Part shown: positions 43,840 to 57,259 of the stretch, in pieces
Layout of the letters: every line of letters starts with the position of its first letter
Numbering within the stretch: position 1 is the stretch's first letter
Origin: Galaxea fascicularis
Taxonomy: Eukaryota > Cnidaria > Anthozoa > Scleractinia > Euphylliidae
Length of the DNA: 64,000 bases
Direction: 5' to 3'
NCBI GenBank assembly: GCA_948470475.1
Contig: OX419338.1
Coordinates: 32,846,882 to 32,910,881, forward strand
The notes under the pieces: generated by a model
The model's input: the letters and a program-made list of their open reading frames with translations, nothing else
Told to the model about the DNA's origin: nothing
Databases searched by the model: none
Program-made: the position numbers and the translations under genes

Positions 43840-44408
43840 CGGCTTTTGCAAATCCTACAGCTGTCGTTAGGACGTCCTTCCGACATAACTTCACTCGCAT
43901 ACTCGCTCGCTCGCTCGATTTCTGTTTCGCACAAAGTTGACAAACACACGGGTTTTTTACGCGATTGCAAAAATTGCGATCGCAACTGCGACGATCATTC
44001 TTCATTTGATTTCATATCGCAGTTCACATATGATTTCTTTCATATGCATCGTTCACTTACATATCTTTTACGGGAACATATGAATCCAAAATTGATATTT
44101 TTGCATATGCATCATTCAAATACACGTGTGTCAATGTTTTTGTCGGAAATAAATTTTGGGCTTCCGGTAAAAGCAAAATCGATATTCTTTGGCTGTTTGC
44201 GCATTTCCGGAAAGGCGGTCAAGCGCTACTAATTAGGGGGCGTTTAATGATTTCACAGGCTTTGCCGGCAGGCGTTATTTTAAGTGCCCAACCCCCCACC
44301 CGCCACACCGCCTCTACCGGTCAAGCATCCAATTACAATCCAAGATGGCGGCATCGAAAACCTGATTTATCAAGCGTTCCGCGCCAAAATAATAACGCCT
44401 GCACTGCA

Positions 44409-44646
44409 GGGCCCGGTTGTTTGAAAGCCGATTGACGCTAATCCAAGATTAAAATTAATCAAGGAGCTAAATTCTCTTTCCCCAAACGTTGTTCATTGCT
44501 GATATTCTGCAAAATTTTAGATTAGGGAAAGTCAATCCTGAAAAACAAAAAGCAGCCGAAACAGCTTTCATCCAAAAGTTAAAAACTGCAACCAAAGTTT
44601 ACGCTAATGCTGGATTAGGTTAATCGGCTTTCGAACAACCGGGCCC
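44409..44646. mobile_element. TIR element with GGGCCCGGTTGT ends
   Basis: GGGCCCGGTTGTTTGAAAGC at the left and its near inverse at the right; about 35-bp TIRs including 'CTAATCC / GGATTAG'. This end sequence is a recurrent MITE type in marine invertebrates. Confidence 0.7.
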
Positions 44647-44744
44647 AGGCTATTGACTCCGCCGCCATGTTGAAAAGCCGGGAAATTTTCTCGGTCCAGG
44701 GTTCCTCGTTGTTCTCCCACTGCAAAAGCACCAGTTCATTTTAG

Positions 44745-44955
44745 CCGAACATAATTCGAAGAGTTTCGCCGAGCACAATTCGAATTTACATTGTCAAAAC
44801 ATAATTCAGAAGCCCCCCGAACATAATTTGAAGATGGAAAACATAATTTGAATTCCCAAAACATAATTCAGCGAATTACTGAACATAATTCGAAAAAGGG
44901 AAACAATCTACATTGTCAAAACATAATTCAAAAGACTTACCGAACATAATTTATT
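44745..44955. repeat. Irregular array of ACATAATTCGAA motifs
   Basis: About ten copies of 'AACATAATTCGAA' or one-base variants with 10-30 bp spacing. Confidence 0.6.
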
Positions 44956-45456
44956 ACTTCATTATAACCGAATTGAATATTGAATAATGACCCTAATAAC
45001 CCTTCATACGTTTTAACGTCCTTAAGTGGCTTTACTTGGGATCATTTCCTCTTACCTCTGTAGCGTTAAACGTCCCCCAATATTTTTTAAGTAAAACGCG
45101 GTTTTTGTAGTGCCCAAAATGAGTTCTAGTTGTGTTCAGGCCAGCAGTAACGTTTTCAGAATATGTATCATACCCACATTTCATAGGCATATGAGGGGCT
45201 AGCGTTCGCAACGACTTTAAAGACCATCGTCCAACCTGTATATTAATATTGTAGATATAAATGTCTGAGTTTAGTGCAGGTTAAGCGACTTTTAAATAAG
45301 AAATCCCATTTAACATGAGTTATGTTACGAAATTAGCTGCTTCTAGTAATGAATTACACATGTTTAAACCAAACCCTTAGCTCAATTACAGAAAGAAATT
45401 GCGCATGGGGTTTCTCTGGATAAATTAGCAAGGCCTTTCAAAGCTCTACAAAGTTA

Positions 45457-45563
45457 TTGGACCATCTGTAGATTCTTAGTCCCGCCTGCGCACGCAACGA
45501 TCTTCAGAAAGAACGACTGCGAAGGAGATCAGACTGACTGTGTGCCATGTACAGATGGTCCAA
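45457..45563. mobile_element. Small inverted-repeat element
   Basis: TTGGACCATCTGTA at 45457-45470 and its exact complement at 45550-45563; 'CGCAACGATCTTC' inside is matched by its inverse just outside at about 45578-45590. Confidence 0.55.
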
Positions 45564-45854
45564 TCACTTTTGTTGTGAAGATCGTTGCGTGACGAGACAA
45601 AGACTTGATCGTTGATTTGAATTACAATGAATTTACTTTGATATCGCTGAAGACTTCCCACATCATATATACTTGAGCTTGGAAATGTGAATGTTGGATA
45701 AAAGGTTTTGTTATTTTATTTTATTTTGTTTTATTTTATTTTTTATCACAACCACTATTGCAACTGAGTCTTACGTAAATAAGATCACGAATAAGAATAA
45801 ATCAAGCAATAGTGATAGCAAAGTTAAAAAAAAATAAAAATACGTGAGCATAAC

Positions 45855-45971
45855 CTCCTCCATCGCTTGCTTGGCCACAGTAGACAAGGAAAGGCCTCGA
45901 TACGTCACTCGGCTGAATATAATAGATTCCGGTGTCTTTAGAAGCATTTAAACAATTCCTATAAACTTTTT
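45855..45971 (-). CDS. Single exon of a fibrinogen-related (FReD-like) extracellular protein
   Basis: Flanked by TTTTGACAG and a weak donor G|GTTATG; 117 nt, phase 1 to 1, as usual for extracellular modules. Encodes 'NCLNASKDTGIYYIQP' and 'PFLVYCGQASDGGG', which matches the start of fibrinogen-like domains (C...G-Y-I-P...F-VYC...GGG). Another open minus piece at 45476-45661 ('KFIVIQINDQVFVSS') might belong to the same gene. The rest was not found, so it may be a remnant. Confidence 0.45.
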
Positions 45972-46434
45972 CTGTCAAAAGTGAGAAGTACAGCGATATT
46001 AACAAAATAATAGGCCATGCTTCGGAATGAATTCAGGAAAATGTACAAATCATTGATGGGAGATGATGCAAGTTTCCAAGGCTTTTATCTGGAAGAAAGG
46101 TACCTGTGATTTAATGTGAATAATTAGTTAATTATGATTTATTGATATTTTGTTCTACTTAAATAATTATTACAGTTAATTATACATTGAAGTCGCTATC
46201 TCTTTTCTGATTGGCCGAAAATGAACAGTTAATTTTAGAAATCAAAGCTTGTGACATCATACCTGCAGAATATACAATAACCATGTCAATGTCAGGAGTA
46301 ATCATGTCATGTATGACTGTGGTGCATAACGGTCCAAGGGTAATCATGTCAAGTTCGCGCGCTTTGTGTGATGGCCAGGTTTGCAAGTGAATATTTACTG
46401 TCACGACATCTTTTTCTTCTCAATGTATAACAAA

Positions 46435-46606
46435 ACAATTACTAGATTTGGTTTTGTGATATCCAGAATAACCAAGGTCTTGTTAAGAGTTATCAGCCAA
46501 AGCCAAAGGCTTTGCACTTTGTGTGGCTTGCCTTTGTTTTGGCTGATAACTCTTACCCCAACCTTGATTATTCTGGATATCACAAAAACCTCATCCAATA
46601 ATTGTT
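46435..46606. mobile_element. Fold-back MITE, ~75-bp arms
   Basis: Left 46435-46509 and right 46531-46606 are inverse copies, including TTTTGTGATATCCAGAATAA and AGAGTTATCAGCCAAA, with a ~20-bp centre. Confidence 0.75.
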
Positions 46607-49032
46607 TATTATTGAACATGTGGTCATTTTAAAACTATAAAAATGTGGAAGGGGTTGCTTGATACTGCAGCATAGTAACTTTTTCCCACCTTCTTTGGTT
46701 CCCTGGATTTTCATTAATTTTTCTTGCTTGTGAATTAACCTAGAATGTATTTTATTCATCTATTTTTTCTCAAAGACAGGTGAGTGACAATTACTGGTTC
46801 ACTGACCAAAAAAATATGTTGACAAAAAACACTGGAGAAATTTGCTTGTTTTTCAGAAAAAGAGATAATTTTGGTTTTATTTAACCAACATTAACATTAA
46901 CAGTAATTTCTTGAATTCCCCGAACCCAAAAAACTGACAACCAGAAAATGCGGTGCGGGATAAGTAGACAATGCTTAGCCCATTTATTGAACTAACCAAC
47001 TAATCACAAAGCAAAAACAGCTGTTTATACTGTTTAGACGCCAAAAAATAAGTCAAACAAACTGTATACGTTTGATCTGGCCAAAATAAATGAATAAACA
47101 AAAACCACTTATAAAAAATGTCAATCATTAGGAAAACGCAACTAAAATCGTTACGAGGAAATAGATTACAGGATTTCAGACAAAATATAAAAAAGAACAA
47201 AATTTAACTGTCCGCTATAAAAATCCACAATGAAACTTGTTTACCGTTCAGCGAATACATACATGCTACTTTACATATCACACTTTCTTGCCATAGTCTC
47301 ATGCCGGCACTTGAAACACACTGCCGACAAATGCACCTGTGCTCGGGAATTCAAGAAATCATTTATCTTTTGTTTCATTACGCTTCGCTGCATTCAGGCA
47401 AAGATAAATGAACAATTTTTTTTGTGCTTTGTGTATTTTTATAGTGTCAGCTCAACAAGGAACAGAGGGGTGTTTTCAATTGTTGTTGATGCCATAAAAA
47501 ATGATTATGGTGGACAAGAAAAGTGTCCTTGGTCACCTGCACAGCTAAGAGGTTAGTTTCTTTTAAGTTTGGAAAGTGGATAACTTTATTCAACAGTCAA
47601 GCACAAAGATGACATTAAAGTTCAAACCATAAAACTTCATTCATTCAGGTCTTAGTGTTCTTTTCTTGACTGATCTAAAATTTAATGATTAACTAAATTT
47701 TGATCTCTGCAGAATTTTCCTGGGGAAAAGAGAGGGAGAATTACTGCCAACAACCGAACTTGTTAAAATTATTCTTTTTGTCAAAAATGCTAATGATAAT
47801 TTGTTTCTCTCTTTGGCATTTAGCAACCTTTGTTACATACCTGAGAAGCCTAAAGGGCACCAAAAAACGAAGAGGGAGCTCTAGTTGATCACAATGCTGT
47901 CTATAGAAGACAGGGACGAGTAAGAGAGGTACAGACAAGATTATTTTTGCACTAATAAGACAGATTCAGCTCATCTACACTGTAATAACTCACAGCTTCA
48001 TTTTGCAATAAATAAGGGAAGAGAGTGGGGAATTTACTGATTTTTCTTTAGTGCTGGGGTCTAGGTGGTAAATGTTTACTTTATTCAAGCTCATAACGGT
48101 TTTACAGACATTTCTGAAATACAACCAACAAGCACACTGACAATAATCATGCCTTTTTTCATGTTTTACTCAGGAGGCAAGAGGGAATCAGACTTTCTGT
48201 GAAGGGACAGTCTGCTTTTGAAAACACATTATAAACGACAGTAACTGTTATTGAGAAATCTTTTTTAGTAGATCTTATCATTTTTTTTTCGCAGAAAATA
48301 ATGCACCGACTCGCTGTAGTAGAGCACTTAGAGTTGGAGGATGCCAAGAAAGACAAAGTGAAGAAATGCCTCACAGTAGAGTACACAAGTTCTGATGAAA
48401 GTGAGGTTTCAGAGGATGAGAGTGGTGTTACCACCAAGAGATTTATCCCAAAACGATTGTCTTGGGAATGGAGAAAGTTAAGGTAGCTCAAGGATACCCT
48501 GGACCTATATTGTAGGAGGAGTTTGAATACAAACAGGGTTAGATAATTTCAAACAGAACGTTTATTGGGGAAGACTTTTTCCCAGAAGGCTTCCCCAGAA
48601 AATGCCCCAAAATGGGCCTTGAAGAATTGCTCTTCTCCAATAGCAGCAAGTACAGCTCTACGGGATGAGTGATGACTGGTAATATAAGAGAAACATTTTA
48701 TCTGGTAAATATCCTTTTAACCTAGCACACTGTCACCAAACAAAATTGTTGAACATTTCTAAAAGTGCATGTTTGTTTGATATACAGTATTTTCTAGTTT
48801 TCATTTCAAAACAGTGATTAGTTGTTGTTGTTGTTGTTGTTTTGGAACATGCAGGGATGAAAATAACAGCCAGTGATCGGTAATTACCAATCAAATTTAC
48901 CGGCCGGAAATGAGGTAAAAGAAACTGTCACAAGAATAAAATAAACACGTTAACTAGACCAAGCTAGCTGCTAACCACCTATCAATCTGTTTTCCCTCAT
49001 TTCCATCTCTGTACATGTATATTGACAATACA
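46607..49032. other. Stretch with coding-like plus-strand fragments
   Basis: An open piece at 48301-48486 reads 'YTSSDESEVSEDESG' then 'KRLSWEWRKLR', an acidic-Ser then W-R pattern like accessory proteins of some cnidarian transposons. A piece at about 47448-47552 ends at a GTTAGT donor-like site. Family not recognised. A (GTT)n run lies near 48820-48840. Confidence 0.3.
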
Positions 49033-49175
49033 CAGTCGAACCTCAATATCATGAACAAACAAAGGACTGGATAAATGCTATATTGGGTGTACATCAAATC
49101 AGGTCCCTGTTTGATAACTGGGGTGAACAATTTTATTTATTTTAATTTGGTATTCATTATATTGAGGTTCTACTG
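49033..49175. mobile_element. Short pogo-type MITE
   Basis: CAGTCGAACCTCAATAT and ATATTGAGGTTCTACTG ends, TA after the right end. Same end type as the element at 11311. Confidence 0.6.
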
Positions 49176-49804
49176 TAAATATAAGCATGTGATATCTTCA
49201 TTTCATCGATTAAAACAAAGATAAGCTAAAATTTTGTATAGGCATATTCATTGTTTTGGTCTTACTTACCGGATTCTGGATGGGCTTCGATAACAAACCA
49301 GTCTGCTTCTATTTCGGTTCCACTCATAATTCCCAAAGCAATTTTATGCAGGGACAGACAATAAATGCTGAACTTAAATTATACCCACAGGCATTTAACC
49401 ATGAACAAGTCACACAACAGATTGTATACACTTTGTGCATTGTTTAGATTTAGCAATACAAAAATTGTAAGGGAGCTTGTGTATAAGAATTATGTTTTGT
49501 AAGTATTTAGAGAGAAAGTTTTTGTCTAGTTTCTTGTTACTTAGGAGTTATTTTATTTGTAAGGTTGTTTTTGAAGATTGGGGTTAGGGGGGGGGGGGGG
49601 GCTTTGATATTCAACAGGTTTTAGATTATATCATGTTAAATTATTTTATGTAACCAATATTTTTGTGTTATCGTTGTCTCCATGGGCATAAAGACTGGCT
49701 AAAATGACAAAACCTTGGGTGGATGCATGGTTAGTGGAATAAAGAAACTACTAGGCCATCAAGTGTCTAGAAAGACCCTTTCTTTCTACCTGACGTATAC
49801 AACC
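49176..49804. other. Spacer with a G homopolymer
   Basis: A run of about 15 G near 49587-49602. No gene recognised. Confidence 0.4.
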
Positions 49805-50300
49805 GTTAAATGTCGCAAGCAACCTGTTTACGACTTTATATGATGCGCGTAAATTATCGTAAAGACTTGCTTTGCTTTACGGCTTCTTGCAATGTACGTA
49901 CAATGCCGAAAGCAACCTGTTTACGACAACCATATGATGCGGGTAAATAATCGTAAAGACTTGCTTTACGGCTTCTTGCAACATACATAAAATCTCGTAA
50001 GCAACCTGTTTACGACAACATATGATGCGCGTAAACTATCGTAAAGACTTGCTTTACGGCTTCTTGCAATATATGTAAAATGTCGTAAGCAACCTGTTTA
50101 CGCCTAATACGATGCGCGTAATACATCGTAAAGAACTTCTTTACAATCCTTTACAATTTACGTAAAACCACGTAAAACCACGTAAAGCACCTCTTACCCT
50201 TGTCGATATGCGTAAAGACAGCGATTTTAGTCTCACTACGCATTCTTTACGTACTACGGTTTTGTGTTCGTAAAGGGGTTCCGTAAAGTATCGAAAACTT
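49805..50300. repeat. ~89-bp tandem array rich in GTAAAG/CTTTAC
   Basis: Four clear units starting at about 49808, 49900, 49990 and 50078, each with AAGCAACCTGTTTACG, ATGATGCGCGTAAA and the hairpin CGTAAAGACTTGCTTTACG. A fifth, degenerate part to about 50290 keeps only the CGTAAA words. It occupies the place where the duplicated receptor's TM exon would be expected. Confidence 0.8.
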
Positions 50301-51534
50301 GTTCTTAACGCTTCCTTTTCGTCATCTCTTCGGACGCGTAAATTCAAAATTTCATGCTGTGATACTAATTAAAAATAAAGTTGGAATTAATGATCTAAAA
50401 AAATCGTCAGTGATTGTAGAGGTAATAACAGAAAAAAGTCGTATTTGGAAAATAAATGCAATATGCAAAACGTCAACAAAACGTACCGCTTAGCATTTTA
50501 AACATTTTTGTACCAGGAGGCCCCGTTCCAAAGTTGTTCATAACATAGACCTGAAAAACAAAATGCCGGAAATAAAATATTTCTTTTGGAAACTTACAAG
50601 ACAGGCATAACAATCGTGAAAGACTTTAACAACTTTATTATAAGAGAGCTCAAGTAACGAACGCGGCAACACTTGAACACCGAAACTATACACGAAGTAA
50701 ATTAAGAGAACGGCGTTGACGTAAAGTTTTTCCAAAGAAGACGGGAAATAAGTTATTTTGCTATGAGAATAATAAGGAACGACCTCCCGAAACACTATTG
50801 GAGAAATAATGGAGAACCGGGTTCAGGCCTTCAAGAAGACTCTTCCTGATTTCTTTTTTTCTCTTTGAGTTGCAGTGAACCGTTGATCGTCCCCTCGGAG
50901 TCCCCTTCATTATTGGGTTATGTGTCTCTGGCTGTTATTCACATAGGCATTTCGTTAACAAAAATAAATGTACCTAAATGTAAAGCGCAAGTGCAACAGT
51001 TCCTTTGAGGCTGTTGTTTTGCGGTATTCTCGACACTTTAGCGGTTGTCGTTGCTTTAGCCCCCTTATTTCCAAAATCAACCATGCAGACTTACCCGAAA
51101 TGCAAACGTTTCTCCCGGCGCCAGTCTTTTTATCCGTACTTCTGTTTCCTTTGTCGTCAAAGTTTCGATGTTCGAAGGATCATTAACTTTGAAGTATACC
51201 ACATGGTATTCTTGGATGATTCCATTCGTACATGACAGTCTCCATGACAACTCAATAGCACCGTCCTCAGCTAGATGGATAGTCACATCCGGTTTCCCGG
51301 GAACTGCCATGGGTAAAGCAAATGTAAATAACTCTTAATATTACCTTCGGGTAAAAAGAATCTCAAGTTAATGCTAAACGTGTTCATTTAATTAATAACA
51401 AGATAGCGAATTACACTGAACGACTTTTTTTTTCATGACTTTTAATTTACGCAGAGAATGTCAGACCGACCCCCTTTTCACTTCGTGAAGAGAGGTACAT
51501 AGCATCAACAGTTTGAAAATCTGTTGCCTTTTTC

Positions 51535-51660
51535 ACGTCTGGTCCCGTCCCATGCCGTCTCGTCCCTTTCCTATACCATCCCATCCCATCTGGTCGCGCC
51601 CCGTCCCGTCCAATCTCGCCTTGTCTTCTCTCGTTCCGTCTCGTCCCGTCACATCTTATT
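51535..51660. repeat. Degenerate TCCCGTC repeat (expanded in the duplicate)
   Basis: Pyrimidine-rich CCCATC/CCCGTC/CTCGTC units, longer than the homologous tract at 30478. Confidence 0.6.
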
Positions 51661-52319
51661 TCGCCTTTTCTTACGAGTAATTATATTCTACAAAAGCAGG
51701 TTTTTGCAACTTTCATCGGCTCACCAGATCCTCTGGTCCTCAGGCTCACTAATGTAAAGTTTGGTATGCCTCTAAACGGACTTCTCTCAGCCACTTCACT
51801 GACTCTGTTTTTGGCGCTAATTTTGCACGTGTAGTTTACAAACGAGGCCAGATTGTTTATTGTAAAGTTCAAGCCTTTGGCCTCCTTTAAAAGGGCGTTG
51901 AAGTCGCTGTCACATCTTTCGTCATCGCAGTATTTGCCAAAATAGGTGCATGACTTTCGGCAGTCCACGTCATACATCAAGTCTGTTTGCGTTCCAGTGA
52001 CAGCAGGTGGGAACCACGTTATGACAGCTGAACTTTCATGAACGACACGGATGCATACCTTGGTTCTGATGGTATGACTTCATGTTAGAAAAAGACACAC
52101 AAATAGATATGAGCACAACGTTCCTAATTGATGACGTGTATTTGTGGTGCAAGTAGACTACAAGATATGAAACGTTTAGCTCAGGACTACGCTGAGGCAC
52201 GGTATCAGAATACATTAATGATTGGAGTTCGTATTAAGCTTGTGGTTAAGACTATTGTTAGAGTTTAATTGGGAGACAACCGCAAGGCTTAATCGGTAAA
52301 CATAGCACCTGCGTTTAGT

Positions 52320-54764
52320 CACCCATTCTCAGCTAAAGTGCCCAATTGAGTGCGAGAAATCGAAAAAAACGAAGTTCCTTTAATTTTATCAGAAATAATT
52401 TCAAATAAATTAGTGACTTTTCAAGTTTATTTTCTGAAAAGATGACAGGAATAGCTTGAGTTTTTTCTGAGATATGCGTATTTATGTAAAGGTATGTTGT
52501 TTATGCAAAGTGACACTTCCTGGTAGAATCTAAGGGTGGGAATAAGACCAAATAATGGCTAAATAACTTTTATTTCAACGTTTTTAGGAAATGGCTAACA
52601 CTTACAAACCTTAACCATATTGAGAATCCGTTTTTTCCATAAAACGTGCAGATATGTTTCAAACCTTAAAGATTTTTGTAACAATAACATTGGCCTTAAG
52701 ATACAATATCTAAAATGTTATTCTTTTAATTTTCCCGAGATCACAAATGTTGAACTGGAAAGAGTCTTTTCACTTCGGGCATAACATACAATTACAGTTC
52801 TTTAGACAAGGATTACATGTACAAACCTACATGACTTCACTGAGGTACAATCAGCATTAGATGTGTGGTAACGTAAGTTACACAAGTTAGGGTAACGTAT
52901 GTTACCGAGAATAATAACTCCGTAATTCCCATTAACGAACAAATTTTGTGGTCGAGAGTTGTTTAAAGAACATTAACATTACGATATCCTACTACTTTGA
53001 AGCGTTTAAAAATATTTAGCCGGTACACTAGGGAAAATATTAAATTTAATTCATAAATCTGCTTCTTGAAAACAAAATTCATTAAAATCACTATTCGGTT
53101 ATACATATATCGTTTGGACAAAAAATTGCTTAACTCTCTTTGCAGCAAACATCATAAAACATGTAATAAGGGCATATATTTCCTATTTTCTTGGCGTGAA
53201 GTTGTATCTAAAATGTTAAAAAATTAACTGGAACGTAAGTTACAACGCAATTTGTCGACGGAACATATTGTATGACTCAGTCTTAATACTGTCGTCGTCA
53301 TGATTACCAAAAACTGTTTACTTTGGCCAAGCAAAAAAATTGTTCTTGAAATTGTCGAAGCGTAGCTAAAGACAAAGTAAACAGCCTTTTTCAGGATCTT
53401 CCACATTGGATGGGCGCCTCAAGGATACAGAGAATGTGTGCGTAGTCCACCCAAATTTCAGCTCTCCTCCTTTCCACTGACCCGGATCGGCGGTGGAAAT
53501 AGCCAGAAACCTTGTAGTCCTGATTGCTATTCCTGCTAAGATATCTTCACAAGGAAAATAAAAGGTCGTTTTGCTCGCTAATCTCTTTTTTGGGAGATTA
53601 CCCTGCCAAATTTTCTATGATATCATGACTCTCAAATTTTCAGGTAACTTACGTTACCGAGAAACGTCTTTAAAAGTGACCGTCAAAAAGGAAACAAAAT
53701 TCTTCTTTGAAGACCTAAAGTACTTTTTAATGAAGGGATTGCTAACACAGAATATTATGCTTAAATATAAGCTTTTTGCTTACAAAACGACGTGAGATCT
53801 CCACTTGAGTGAGTGAGCGGGTGCAGACACGATAAATGTTTTTCCTTCGAGTAGTCAACAGGACCTCGATCTGTAAGTAAATTCTCGCGAAAAGACCTTG
53901 TGGCATTTCACAATTTAGTAGAAATGTCAACTCCGTGCGACCGTTGATCTGAAGCTTGACAAACACGTGATTTTTGATTTGTCACACTTCGGTAACGTAC
54001 GTTACAAAGTAACGTATGTTACATTTTCTGGGTTTCACCCTCTATCTGCTAAACAAAGAACTTGTGGTTTACATTGGCGCTTATTACTTTGAGTTCCTTA
54101 GGGTCAATCTACACGGTAAACGTGTTTAGTGCAGTCTCGGAAAAACAGATTTAGAGAAATGTGGTAACGTATGTTACCAGTCACAAAAGCGACGTAAAGA
54201 TGCTCCGGAGAAAAGACATTGTTTTGACTCAAGTATTAAAAGTAGTGCTTTACCAGCTATGTTTCTAGAAAGTATACTGAAATTGAAGCAAGGAGACCTT
54301 GATTTAAATAATCATAAAACAATTCCAGAGTTATATCATCAAGTCAAAGTTACAAAGTAACGTAAGTTACAAAATCGTGAGACAGGACAATTTTCTCTTC
54401 GTTGATAAGACAAGAGGCCCTTTTCTTCCCTCTTAATTATTTTTGACAACATATTTGTACCTGGTATTGACATGAATATCTTATGGTTCACATATAGATG
54501 CACAATTTAAGATATTTCACTTCATTTTAACAAGAGTTGGCTTGGGACAGCACATTTTACACTTACTGGACACTTTTGCTGATCTCTAAAACCGAATCAT
54601 TGGCTTTCTACTTTCACATAAAGGTATTTTCTTATTCCAAAGAAACCAAACTTTTAAATAAGAAGTGTCAGTTAATTGCCAGCATCATAACCACAAAGTA
54701 TTACTTAAGCAAAGATATGAGACAGGTGCCCACGGGAATTGGGCACTTTAGCTGAGAATGGGTG
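52320..54764. mobile_element. 2.4-kb non-autonomous TIR element with repeated GTAACGTANGTTAC palindromes
   Basis: Ends CACCCATTCTCAGCTAAAG... at 52320 and its inverse ending at 54764; 28-bp perfect TIRs. Absent from the homologous intron of the RTK (31.3 kb), so it is an insertion. Interior has no frame above 80 codons. The palindrome occurs at 52868, 52892, 53644, 53992, 54009, 54164 and 54357, with a variant at 53231. Target duplication is not clear (a diverged 8-bp pair is possible). Confidence 0.8.
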
Positions 54765-56814
54765 TTCAAGTACTGACCGGCTTGAAACAAAGACAGTAAG
54801 AATGCGCACAGTCAGAAGCACAGCCATTTAACCCGATATCTTACGAACACTAAACAACTGTTACGGAACTTTTTTTTTCAGTAGAACGGGATTTAAGGGA
54901 AGTTATAAAACAGCAATGTTTCTCATCATGGAGCGAGTAATTTTGGCGTTTTCCACCTGCCCTGAGTACAACGCCTTAGAATGTGAAATGGCGTTGGATT
55001 GTAAGTGTGACAAGTGCGAATTTTCTGTATTTGCTAAGCTTACAAATATACGTAAGTGACTAAGTTGTCCAAATGTTATTGGTTGCATCTCGTATAAGAC
55101 AATTAGCCTGTCATTGAGAGGTTTGAGTTTTGCCTGCAATGAAATGAGTCAAGATCTCCAATAAAAGGGTCTACCTCTTGTAAAAAGATCCCAGAAGGTA
55201 ACAGGGCCCCATCTCACTCAGCCACATGGAACTAATCCCTCCAAAAGCCCCTGTTACAATGCGAGACTAACGAAAAAAGGAGAAGAAAGGATTGGACAAG
55301 ATGAAGCTTGCGAAAGATATGGCTTTCTTGGGAGATGGCCCGGGAATACGATATCCTGAGAACAATTAGAGTGGACCCTGAGCCTCCAACAGGAAGAAAG
55401 AGTGATCTCAAAGTACAGAAAACAACTTCTAGAAATGTAGAGTAGTTTCCTAGGTGTAACTTTCTTTGCAGGCAGTCGAGGATCACAGCTATAACAGAAA
55501 ATACAATTTAAGAGGCAGTCTCAGTAAAAACCGCCCACTCAATTTCGCGTGAAAAATAATTTTGCCTGAAACTTTGGTAGATGAAAGCCTTTATTGGGAC
55601 TATAACTAAAATAGGTTTACTTTGATTCAAAGTTATTTTCTGGCCGCGCTAAGAAGCACGAATTTTTTTTTGCCCGCCATGGCCATATTGTACGGCCCAA
55701 AAATTCAAAATTTGGCGTTTTTTGGGGGCGCTGTAAAATTTTTTATTCGCACCATCTCGAAATGAATTTAACACCTGTTTACTGATAAATGTCTTCAGTT
55801 TTTCTAGATATCAAGTGTTTTTCCGTAAACGTACCCAGAAAGATGAAATCAACCAAAATATGACCCATATAAAATATCATCGAACAGACGGCCAAAAATG
55901 GCCTAAAAACGGCTGCGAAGGAGACTACCGAGAAGCATGATTCCATAAAAATCAAGTATACTTTAGCCTTGGTAATTCCTGGCGAAGTTGAATCCAAAAT
56001 GTCTCCGATCGAAATGTAGCGATCATACGGCTCATGTTTCGCGTGAATTATATTAAAATACCTTTGAGACAACCATTCAGAGCAATTTGCTCGAGAAACA
56101 GAATATATCGACTTTTCAGCTACGTTTTCGGAGAGAAAATAAAAATTTGTTCTCTTCCAAGCCCGGTAAAACCTTGGGATGTCACGCCTAGTCACGCAAC
56201 TTTAGCTAGAAACCGGAAACGGAGAAATTAAGAAACCTGGAATAAGGAAACCAACTATGTTTCCTTGAGTCGTCTTCATCTAAGATACCGAGCAAAAGAA
56301 AATTAATTGAATAAATTTATGACCAGATAAAATGGTAAAAATAGTAAACAGGGTGGACCGAGAAATGCTGTACACGCAAGTATGTTAAGCGAAATTAATT
56401 TAATCTTTGGAAAGAACGTTCCAATAGGATCCCGTGAGTATAATCTATATTTTTCCCAGGTTACCTTTTGTTTAAAGCTCCTGTGCATTTTCGCCGAAAT
56501 CTATAAAGAGAAGGCGCAAGAAAAGTTGCGTGCCAATATATAATCTAATTACGTCTCTGTTTACCTAGCGGGTTTGCGATATTTATTTATTGGGGATTCG
56601 AGGCTTTCTAGGACAATTGCAGTTCGTCTTCAAGTAAAAGCTTATCTCCTGAAAGCAAATTAAATTAAGTATGCTTTCTGTCTCTACGAAATTCACTCAA
56701 ATTCAATTTGTCCAATATGTTCAGTACGTTTCCTCGATCTTCCCTTGGAAATTATAAACTGTAGTAGCATCGGTTGTTTCGTTTTTTAATTTTTATTTTT
56801 AAGTACAGTTGTGA

Positions 56815-56935
56815 AACAAATGCCTGAAAAAATTCAGGTTTGCAGGGGATTCGAACCCTGATCTTTGCGATACTGGAGAAGCGTTCTAAGTGAGCTAGCA
56901 AGTCAACTGGAAGGAGTTAAACTGGCTCGATGTAA
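56815..56935 (-). repeat. tRNA-derived SINE fragment
   Basis: Read on minus: an A-box-like TAGCTCACTTAG, then a perfect B box GGTTCGAATCC, then CCTGAATTTTTTCAGG, the tail motif of cnidarian tRNA SINEs. Inserted within the 7.7-kb transposon. Confidence 0.6.
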
Positions 56936-57259
56936 TATACCCGGGAAAGATAAAGATGAAATAATGATCATTATTGGACTAGATAATGTAATAGAAAAAT
57001 AAGGTAGTTTGTCAGCAGTTAAGGCTGCTAGAAAGGTTGTAATAGACGCATGTTGATAACACCAAAAATTTCTAGTGCTGTAAATTTCGCTCGTTTGAGC
57101 CGTTGTGTGTTTAAAGAGCTCTCCGGTTTCTAGGTGCGTTGTGAAAAGAGCGCGCCGGGGCCTGATGCGTAATTCCTGTTCTCTCCGTGTCTGTTTGTTT
57201 GTTTGTTGTTTTTTTTAACATTCCGTCATTTCTTTCCCGCGATTTATCTCATTATTTCG

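Noticed and set aside
56815..56935. Functional tRNA gene
   Set aside because: A perfect B box is present but the acceptor stem does not pair and the tail is that of a SINE.
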